Part shown: positions 57,418 through 64,000 of the stretch, one piece after another
How positions within the stretch are numbered: the first letter of the stretch is position 1
Layout of the letters: the number at the start of each line of letters is the position of its first letter
Assembly: GCF_040869045.1 (NCBI RefSeq)
Contig: NC_090321.1
Location: forward strand, 141,537,689 to 141,601,688
DNA length: 64,000 nt
Origin: Eurosta solidaginis
Lineage: Eukaryota; Arthropoda; Insecta; Diptera; Tephritidae
Direction of reading: 5' to 3'
Program-made: the position numbers and the translations under genes
Notes under the pieces: generated by a model
What the model was told of the DNA's origin: nothing
The model's database searches: none
The model's input: only the letters and a program-made list of their open reading frames with translations

Positions 57418-58478
57418 TGCCTAAAGCAGAATTTGGGGAAGACATACTTTCGACTGATGGAAAGATTCTCATTTGTTCATGCTGTGGAATAAAAGTAAAT
57501 GACGACAAATAACATCATATTCAAAAACATCTTCAAACGGAGAAACACAATAAAGCAGCGTCATTGAAACTGACTCCGAAGGCACAACCTATAACTTCAT
57601 TTTTAAATAATGCCACATCGAACAAGTTTTTAAGAGATCTCACCAAAATGATGGTAGCTTGCGATATACCTTTAATAAAAGCCAATGGTAGATAGTTCAG
57701 ATCGTTTATGGAAAAATATATCCAGAAAAAAGTTCCTGATCAATCGACTATGCGAAAGCACTATTTAAAAAAAAAAAATATTAAAATGTTTTGGAAGAAA
57801 TGCGGTCGCATATAGGAAACAGCAGCATTTTCGTGTCAACTGATGAGACTACGTACAAAGCAGGCAGATTCGTTTGCATTGCCATTGTCGGTCCTTTACG
57901 GCAAGATGGCAGAGGCTTTCTTCTAACATCGGAAGTAATACAAAAAGTAAACGCTACGGAAATTGTTAAACTCTTGATGATGCCTTAAAAATTCTATGGC
58001 CAGAAGAAGTAAAACTGGATATAGTACTGATATTTGTTACAGACGCCGCACCATATATGAAAAAAGCGCAGTTGGGACTCAGTTATTTTATCCACGAATG
58101 ATTCATATTTCATGTGTTATTCAAAAAGTCCAACAAGAGTTCGATTATTTAAAGAAAAGCAACCAGATCTACCTCTACCACCTCAGCTAGTAAGATGTAT
58201 TTTTTAAAGCCATGTATGTATGAATGATTAAAAAATTTGGTATTTTTAAAGGTCTTGACACGCTGGTGAACTTGGCAGTATCATATTATGCAAAAAACTT
58301 TATCGCAATCAAGGATATTGTTGACAGTCTCACTGACGATGCGGCTTGCATTATTTTTGCAAAGAAATTGTTTGCAAACATGGGAATTCGAGAGGACTTG
58401 GCTTATATTCAGGCTTACTTTGGGCTTATAGTAGGCGAGAGAAAAATTCTTCAGAAAAGGGGTTACTTTTTCACCTAA
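57418..58478 (+). pseudogene. hAT-2 transposase fragment (CGBP1-like)
   Basis: Starts at an ATG at 57418. A zinc-finger region ICSCCGIKVN ... HHIQKHLQTEKHNKA (with a TAA at 57510) is followed by CDIPLIKANG, EKYIQKKVPDQSTMRKHYL, a shift near 57780, then IFVSTDETTYKAGRFVCIAIVG (57791-57988), which holds a core Asp, and relics with FVTDAAPYMKKA (58035) and MIHISCVIQKVQQEFD (58100). A last frame (58224-58478) resembles the following helical region. The dimerisation domain is absent. Several stops and shifts; inactive. Confidence 0.75.
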
Positions 58479-58490
58479 ATATATTTACAT

Positions 58491-58750
58491 AATTTTATAT
58501 ACTAGTTAACTTGTTCATCATGCATTGTCTTAAGGACTATTTATACAAAATCGGTTTAATTTCAATATTTTCAAGTGCAGGACACATTTTTATTTAAGGG
58601 CGATTTTAAATGACTTAAAAATTCGATTTTAGAACGTATATTTATACCGATTTTCTCCTGTAAATGTTAAAATTAAAACGAGATTACATAAATGAGTTGA
58701 AAAAAGCACGGTGTACGAATTAGTAGTGGATTAAGCTAGTATATACTAAG
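58491..58750. other. no recognised content
   Basis: AT-rich sequence between hAT-2 and hAT-3; no gene. Confidence 0.4.
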
Positions 58751-59111
58751 CAGGGCCGTAGAGAGAAAATCCGGGCCCGGGACTAAACAATTTACGGGTC
58801 CCTATAAAAAATCCACTAATACATTTAATGAATTTGAATTAATGACGTCTCATTCATGAATCGTTATTGATGGATTGCATTAAAAAAAATGTTTGCCACA
58901 TCAACTAAATGATTTTTGGACTAAGAGCTGACAATAAAATTAACACAGAATATTTACAATTGTTTTTGTTTTTTTTTATCGACATATTGATAAATGATTC
59001 AAAGTTCGATTGAGCTCAAGGCCAGAATAATAATTTTTTTCTAATGATAATTATTGTTATTTTTTAATTTTTCTAAATTTGAAAAATTGTATTTTGTTTT
59101 TGGAATAGTAA

Positions 59112-59706
59112 TGTAACGAATGTTAGCAGCACTGAGCGATGCTATCGTCTCTAAGCCGATGCTAACCAGTGACGTGAATGCACATCAATAATTCATCATT
59201 ATGTATCTACATAAACGAATAAATAATTGCGTCTACACATATGTACGTATACGAACATCTGAGCGGCAATGCACAAATACATGCATATATCTTATCTGAG
59301 TTGTCACAAGAGAGAGCAATAATTTGTGCACGTAGTTGTGGCTGGCGATTGTGTAGCCGAAACAACTAGTAACTTCTGGAAATCGAAGAGCCTAGAAGTA
59401 TGCAGCGTAAACTATAAAAGCAGTGCAGGCGAGTAAGAAGTAGTTCAGTTTGATTTGAATTGTCAAGCAGTTACGAGTAAGACGATATCTAGCGAGCAAT
59501 AGCACTATTATTTTGAAAGTCAGTTTCCTTTAAGATATGAGTTTGGTTATTAAGCTATTCGTTGCACAGTTTGAGTGTTATTGTGAAGTATTTTAATAAA
59601 GGCCATTTTTCCGTTATTCAATATTGGAGTTATTTATTCAACAGTTTAGCGATACGATCCTAGCAAAAGGGCAAATAAGAGGATTTGCAAATAAAAATTC
59701 GTTACA
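59112..59706 (+). repeat. 5' LTR of the SAP-Gag element
   Basis: TG...CA edges with short inverted ends (TGTAACG / CGTTACA). It contains a TATA box, an initiator and an AATAAA at 59595-59600, so the R region can be placed between about 59447 and ~59620. Confidence 0.95.
59413..59450 (+). promoter_or_regulatory. core promoter in the 5' LTR
   Basis: TATAAAA at 59413-59419 and an arthropod initiator TCAGTT at 59445-59450, whose A at 59447 lies about 34 bases from the start of the TATA box, a normal spacing. The same elements recur in the 3' LTR (TATAAAA at 62493). Confidence 0.75.
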
Positions 59707-59765
59707 ATTGGTGTCAGAAGAGGAATTGTTGAATAAATTCCGAAGATTGGGAATACAACTTGGAC

Positions 59766-62180
59766 ATGGCAAAGTTCAGTGAATTGAAGATCCAGCAACT
59801 GAAAAAGGAGTTGGAGAACCGTGGATTAAATACAACCGGCAATAAGATCGAACTTCAAGCACGGCTACGAGAGGTAATGGAGTCGCAAGGAATTGATGTG
59901 GACGAGTATGCCTTTTATCCTGATAGGGACGAGACAACAACAAAAATTGAAGAGAAAAATGAAACATCGCAGACAGTTACGAGCACAGACTTGAACATGA
60001 TATTGGCTGCAATAGCTGCTCAAACATCGACAGTATCATCAATGTCGTCACATATATCATCCCAACTAGAAGCACAAGAAACACGTATGTCAGAAATGTC
60101 GACACAGATTACATCGAAGATTGAAGCACAAGAAACGCGTATGTCAGAAATGTCGACACAGATTACATCGAAGATTGAAGCACAAGAAACGCGTATGGTA
60201 GAAATGTCGACACAGATTACATCAAAGATGGAGACACAACTGAAAGAACAAGAGGCACGCATAACAGTACAACTCGAAGCGCAAGAGGCGCGTATATCAT
60301 CAAAACTCGAAGCACGTATGGACGAGAAAATAACGCAGTTTGAGGAAAAAATCGAAGCCGAGGTGGATGCTTTGAGAGGTCGTATACAAGAGTTGCAATT
60401 AAACCGCCCAGCTGTTTCAGCAAGCAATACAAAGGTAAAAACACCATCCTTTGACGGTTCTGTTCCTTTCCAGGTCTTTAAGCTACAGTTTGAGAAGACC
60501 GCAGCAGTGAACAACTGGAATGCGGAAGATAAAGTTGCTGCACTATTCGTGGCATTGAAGGGGCCAGCAGCGGAAATTCTACAGACGATTCCCGAAGGAG
60601 AGCGGAACAATTATGACGCATTGATGGCTGCTGTAGAACGGCGATACGGAAGCGAACACAGGAAACAGATATTTCAAATAGAATTGCAAAACCGCTACCA
60701 AAAAGCTAACGAGACTTTGCAGGAGTTTGCTTCGGACATTGAAAGATTGGCTCATCTTGCAAATGCGGATGCACCCGTGGAGTATACGGAAAGAGTGAAG
60801 GTTCAGAGCTTTATAAATGGCATAAAGGACGTCGAAACGAAGCGAGCCACATACGCGAACCCAAAGCCAACATTCGCAGAAACGGTGTCACAAGCTCTGA
60901 TTCAGGAAACGGCGTCGCTTCTGTGTAAGCCAGTTTTCAAAGCACGCCGTGTGGAAGTAGAAAGGCCAGAGTGGGTAGACGCAATATTGGAGGCGCTGAA
61001 AGGATCGCAAAAGCGGAGTGGAAAAGTTATCAAATGCTTCAAATGCGGGAAGTCCGGTCACATTGCACGTCATTGCGATCTTGGCCTTAATAGTTCCAAC
61101 AATGTGGGTGGGCGTAAACGCAAAGCTGGAGGAGATGAGCAAGAGCGTGTCGAATGTAAAGAACGAAAACTTGCCCCGGCTATTGAATGTCCTATGATAT
61201 CTGTGTTGCAAATTGGTAGAAAATCGAGCAGTCTTACCGTCAGAGGCAATGTCGATGGCGAGGAGCGTGTACTGACTGTAGATACGGGCGCATCTCATTC
61301 CTTGATTCGATCTGAATTAGTCAACAGGAGAGTTAAACCGTTACCTGGAGCAAGGTTGCGTACGGTCACAGGCGAGTATAACCAAGTCCAGGGAGAAGTG
61401 ATATGTGAAGTACTGATTGGGAAGGTCATGGTTTTACACAAATTCGTTGTGGCGGAGATCGTTGATGAAGTCATATTGGGAGTGGACTTCTTGGTTGACC
61501 ATGATATCAAGATCGATATGCAGAAAAGGGTGATGCTTTATAAGAACCAGGATGTGCCAATTAACTTCAGTTTGGAAAAAGGTTTCAGCAGTAATCGAGT
61601 ACTGGTGGAGAAAAGTCGACAAAGGCCACGAAAGTCAAAGGTAAAGGTTGATGAAACGAATGGGCCAAACAAAGCGAAATCAAAAGTACCTGCGACAAAA
61701 ACACCGGCATTGACAAACCCTAATGGACGCACTAAAACAACTGCAAGAATTTTGCAGGAAGCATGCAAGGGTGGTTTCAAGCCATCGCGCACTTCTGTTG
61801 GGAAACGGCGGAACGATACTGTCAAGCCAATCCGTCAAGCGCAAGCTCTGCGAAATAGTTCATTGGTCAAACAACAGAGTGTGAGGAAACGACTAAGGAT
61901 AATGAGTAGTAAGATCAAACGCAGGTACAATGAGAACAATAATTCGGAAGGGTTCTTGGAGGGAGATTTGGTACTGTTAAACAACCCTCTCCGGCGGAAA
62001 GGTGTTCCAGCCAAAATTCGGTGCATTTGGGAAGGCCCGTACAAGGTTGTGAAGAAGATCAGTAATTCCATCTACCGCATACAAACCATTGGGAAACCAC
62101 GAAATAGAAAGGTGGTTCATTTGGAGATGCTAGCGGCGTTTAGATCGAGAGATTTGTCTGATCGGGACGATCAGACTTAG
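59766..62180 (+). CDS. SAP - coiled coil - Gag - zinc knuckle - protease - integrase-tail polyprotein
   Basis: Start ATG 59766, stop 62178-62180, 804 codons, no break. Residues about 4-42: SAP-like helix pair (LKIQQLKKELENRGLNT, KIELQARL), a DNA-binding fold. About 75-215: coiled coil, including three near-identical 18-residue units EAQETRMSEMSTQITSKI (60069-60230). About 225-390: Ty3-type Gag/capsid (PSFDGSVPFQVFKLQFEK, YGSEHRKQIFQIELQNR). About 424-437: zinc knuckle CFKCGKSGHIARHC. About 495-575: aspartic protease (VDTGASHSLIR, ILGVDFLV). About 600-715: basic Lys/Arg/Ser-rich linker with no RT, RNase H or DDE core. About 718-795: integrase C-terminal module (GDLVLLNNPLRRKGVPAKI, WEGPYKVVKKI). 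Expected product: particle-forming Gag with protease; polymerase and integrase must come in trans. Confidence 0.92.
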   Translation: MAKFSELKIQQLKKELENRGLNTTGNKIELQARLREVMESQGIDVDEYAFYPDRDETTTKIEEKNETSQTVTSTDLNMILAAIAAQTSTVSSMSSHISSQLEAQETRMSEMSTQITSKIEAQETRMSEMSTQITSKIEAQETRMVEMSTQITSKMETQLKEQEARITVQLEAQEARISSKLEARMDEKITQFEEKIEAEVDALRGRIQELQLNRPAVSASNTKVKTPSFDGSVPFQVFKLQFEKTAAVNNWNAEDKVAALFVALKGPAAEILQTIPEGERNNYDALMAAVERRYGSEHRKQIFQIELQNRYQKANETLQEFASDIERLAHLANADAPVEYTERVKVQSFINGIKDVETKRATYANPKPTFAETVSQALIQETASLLCKPVFKARRVEVERPEWVDAILEALKGSQKRSGKVIKCFKCGKSGHIARHCDLGLNSSNNVGGRKRKAGGDEQERVECKERKLAPAIECPMISVLQIGRKSSSLTVRGNVDGEERVLTVDTGASHSLIRSELVNRRVKPLPGARLRTVTGEYNQVQGEVICEVLIGKVMVLHKFVVAEIVDEVILGVDFLVDHDIKIDMQKRVMLYKNQDVPINFSLEKGFSSNRVLVEKSRQRPRKSKVKVDETNGPNKAKSKVPATKTPALTNPNGRTKTTARILQEACKGGFKPSRTSVGKRRNDTVKPIRQAQALRNSSLVKQQSVRKRLRIMSSKIKRRYNENNNSEGFLEGDLVLLNNPLRRKGVPAKIRCIWEGPYKVVKKISNSIYRIQTIGKPRNRKVVHLEMLAAFRSRDLSDRDDQT

Positions 62181-62191
62181 GTGGAGGGCAG

Positions 62192-62786
62192 TGTAACGAA
62201 TGTTAGCAGCACTGAGCGATGCTATCGTCTCTAAGCCGATGCTAACCAGTGACGTGAATGCACATCAATAATTCATCATTATGTATCTACATAAACGAAT
62301 AAATAATTGCGCCTACACATATGTACGTATACGAACATCTGAGCGGCAATGCACAAATACATGCATATATCTTATCTGAGTTGTCACAAGAGAGAGCAAT
62401 AATTTGTGCACGTAGTTGTGGCTGGCGATTGTGTAGCCGAAACAACTAGTAACTTCTGGAAATCGAAGAGCCTAGAAGTATGCAGCGTAAACTATAAAAG
62501 CAGTGCAGGCGAGTAAGAAGTAGTTCAGTTTGATTTGAATTGTCAAGCAGTTACGAGTAAGACGATATCTAGCGAGCAATAGCACTATTATTTTGAAAGT
62601 CAGTTTCCTTTAAGATATGAGTTTGGTTATTAAGCTATTCGTTGCACAGTTTGAGTGTTATTGTGAAGTATTTTAATAAAGGGCATTTTTCCGTTATTCA
62701 ATATTGGAGTTATTTATTCAACAGTTTAGCGATACGATCCTAGCAAAAGGGCAAATAAGAGGATTTGCAAATAAAAATTCGTTACA
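62192..62786 (+). repeat. 3' LTR of the SAP-Gag element
   Basis: Same length as the 5' LTR with two substitutions; AATAAA at 62675-62680. Preceded by the purine tract, followed by the GTAA target copy. Confidence 0.95.
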
Positions 62787-62875
62787 GTAAGTAGAAATTT
62801 TTTCAGACACCTGCCATAGCTGCGCAGATAGATCCATTTCGAACGGTGCTAAGCCTTCATCATCAGTACACTTTA

Positions 62876-63100
62876 AGCTGGAGACATTGGTGCTTTATCG
62901 GTAACCGTATCGGTAACCTTTTAACAGCTGATTCGACCAACCTTATGAGAATCAATGCAATCGATTATTGGTGCCGCTAAGGTCGTAACCGTATCGCAGC
63001 CAACCAATTGGGTTTTGGTTTACCGTCGTAACGATAAACAGCTGATTACGTTAGGGATACGGATACAGCGATACGACATACGGCACCAATGACTCCAGCT
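62876..63100. mobile_element. Harbinger-type MITE, 225 bp
   Basis: Ends AGCTGGAGACATTGGTGC and GCACCAATGACTCCAGCT form 18-bp inverted repeats with one mismatch and are flanked by TTA (62873-62875 and 63101-63103), the 3-bp target of PIF/Harbinger elements. The interior has repeated CGGTAACCG-like words. It lies in the SINE-like repeat. Confidence 0.83.
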
Positions 63101-63733
63101 TTAGGCACGCTGCGCTAACCATTTAGCTATACAGCGGTGGTTTGTTTGACTGACAAATTGCTACTTCTATTCCTTCTTACCAACTATATTTATTCAGTGT
63201 TGCGCCATCTGTTGCAAATCACTGATAATGCTAGATTTGTTTATTGTCAATTACTTTGTTTTGAAACTCCCAAGTGCTTATGATTTATTAACAATTGTTT
63301 TTGTCTTATTTTTTATCGGCCTATTGATAAATGATTCAAGGTTCGATTCGAGCTCAAGGCCAGAACAATGATGACGAAGGTTTAGCACCCTTCGAAATGG
63401 ATCTATCTGCGCGGCTATGGCAGGTTGTCTGAAAAATTTTCTACTTACTATTCCAAAAACAAAATACAATTTTTCAAATTTAGAAAAATTAAAAAATAAC
63501 AATAATTGTCATCAGAAAAAAATTATTGTTCTGGCCTTGAGCTCAAATCGAACCTTGAACAGAATATTTACTATTTATACTATTTTATTGTAACGTAGAA
63601 ATAAAATTCTCTTTTAACAGTCACATATTGTTTCAAATAATCGGTTCTAGTTATTTGGTAACATTTTAATACATTTCTGATAAATTTAATGATGATTATA
63701 AATTTTAGTTATTCAATATAGAAAGTTCTGATA

Positions 63734-64000
63734 TCAAAGAGTGGCTTTACTTGCTTTTTGCTGAATTTTTTTTATAATAATATCAAAATTTAACTGTCTT
63801 GCGAAAACGGATTCAACACAAAGCATGGCAAGTCCTGAAACTCGCTCTTGAGATGAACACGATCTATGAAAGTTTTTGATTCTTGCAAGGACGCTGAAAG
63901 AACGTTTTGCACTAGCTACAGAGTAGCATTTACCTTTATCAAAATTTGCTTCGTAAATGTGTTTCAAGTGAATTATTTCAGATTCTAAGCTTTGAGAAAT
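63734..64000 (-). pseudogene. hAT-3 transposase C-terminus (5' part outside window)
   Basis: The frame is open from the window edge to the stop at 63736-63734. SVASAKRSFSVLARIKNF and SSQERVSGLAMLCVES are the hAT dimerisation domain, which holds the transposase oligomer together. The usual preceding stretch (FPN-x-hydrophobic block) seems replaced by ANFDKGKCY, suggesting a small deletion. Whether the gene is intact cannot be judged from this end. Non-coding 3' sequence lies at 63572-63733. Confidence 0.72.

Larger units (their letters stand above)
55576..58490 (+). mobile_element. hAT-2 relic
   Basis: Probable left end CAGGGTTAGGATTTTGAGGC at 55576, followed by repeated GCCTTTT and GCCTGT words (55600-55755), typical of the ends of one hAT group. 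A transposase relic of that group follows at 57418. A tandem array and a foldback occupy the space between. No right terminus was found, so it is probably truncated near 58490. Confidence 0.55.
59112..62786 (+). mobile_element. young non-autonomous LTR retrotransposon (SAP-Gag-PR-IN tail)
   Basis: 5' LTR 59112-59706, one open frame 59766-62180, purine tract GGTGGAGGGCAG, 3' LTR 62192-62786, total 3,675 bases. Both LTRs are 595 bases, start TGTAACG, end CGTTACA, and differ only at 59232/62312 (T/C) and 59603/62683 (C/G). The target duplication is GTAA (59108-59111 and 62787-62790). PBS candidate TTGGTGTCAGAAGAGG directly after the 5' LTR (tRNA not assigned). RT, RNase H and the integrase core are absent while the frame stays open. 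Ty3/gypsy type by Gag, protease and the integrase GPY-like tail. Confidence 0.93.
58958..63558 (-). mobile_element. SINE-like repeat inserted in hAT-3, itself split
   Basis: The flanks ACAGAATATTTAC at 58945-58957 and 63559-63571 are identical 13-bp target copies. Between them lie two blocks of the family also seen at 46531-47487: the end near 58985-59107 and 62791-63558, with GGTTCGATTCGAGCTCAAGGCC (B-box-like) words in both orientations, so part of it is an inverted arrangement. The LTR element at 59112 and the MITE at 62876 inserted later. Confidence 0.65.
58751..64000 (-). mobile_element. hAT-3, minus strand, continues past the edge
   Basis: The 3' terminus CAGGGCCGTAGAGAG lies at 58751; the transposase C-terminus is at 63734-64000 on the minus strand. 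Between them a SINE-like insertion (58958-63558) with a 13-bp target duplication splits the 3' region. The other terminus lies outside the window. Confidence 0.6.

Noticed and set aside
60020..60610. 196-codon minus-strand open frame
   Set aside because: It is the antisense of the coiled-coil and Gag region; its Cys/Ser-rich repeats simply mirror the 18-residue repeats on the plus strand.

Overview
The window reads as repeat-rich nuclear DNA of a higher dipteran, most likely a tephritid fruit fly (inference from the retroelement families, Sec24 and CCT7 gene relics with 56-66 bp introns, and dispersed repeats that I associate with that family). I see no intact host gene. Almost everything is transposable elements nested in one another, their short inverted-repeat relatives, tandem arrays, and decayed gene fragments.

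Layout. 1-3.77 kb: 3' half of a BEL/Pao LTR retrotransposon. 3.77-7.83 kb: a decayed Ty3/gypsy element of CsRn1 type. 7.84-19.95 kb: hAT-1, a DNA transposon with matching 8-bp target duplications (CTCTCCAC); its left end was later duplicated in tandem, and a whole errantivirus-like provirus (8.61-15.10 kb, minus strand, gag-pol-env, 4-bp target duplication TGTG) sits inside it. 20.1-24.9 kb: non-LTR retrotransposon pieces.

21,271-41,910: two head-to-tail copies of a 10.3-kb unit. Each copy holds the rear of non-LTR element A with element B lodged in it, a BED zinc-finger exon, a SINE-like insertion, a His-rich exon, a GC-rich foldback, and a chimeric pseudogene joining the Sec24C/D zinc-finger region to the start of chaperonin subunit CCT7. 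The right edge of the unit lies inside a foldback. 41.8-43.5 kb: three consecutive long foldbacks. 43.8-47.5 kb: dispersed repeats, a 23-bp minisatellite and a 435-bp tandem repeat. 47.5-49.6 kb: a broken MADF-domain gene with two MITEs in its intron. 52.55-55.24 kb: a repeat element with short inverted ends and nine 130-bp units. 55.6-58.5 kb: hAT-2 relic with a 117-bp tandem repeat and a 160-bp-armed foldback inside.

58.75-64.0 kb: hAT-3 (minus strand, continues past the edge), invaded by a SINE-like repeat with a 13-bp target duplication, which was in turn invaded by a young LTR element (59,112-62,786) and a Harbinger-type MITE. The young LTR element is the most interesting object here. 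Its two 595-bp LTRs differ at two positions, and its single open frame of about 805 codons encodes SAP - coiled coil - Gag - zinc knuckle - protease - integrase C-terminal tail, with reverse transcriptase, RNase H and the integrase catalytic core cleanly absent. It looks like a recently moved, protein-coding, non-autonomous retrotransposon that must borrow polymerase and integrase from a full-length partner.

The nesting gives a relative order of events: gypsy, then hAT-1, then errantivirus in the left part; element B, SINE and the Sec24/CCT7 lesions before the 10-kb duplication in the middle; hAT-3, then SINE-like repeat, then LTR element and MITE on the right.
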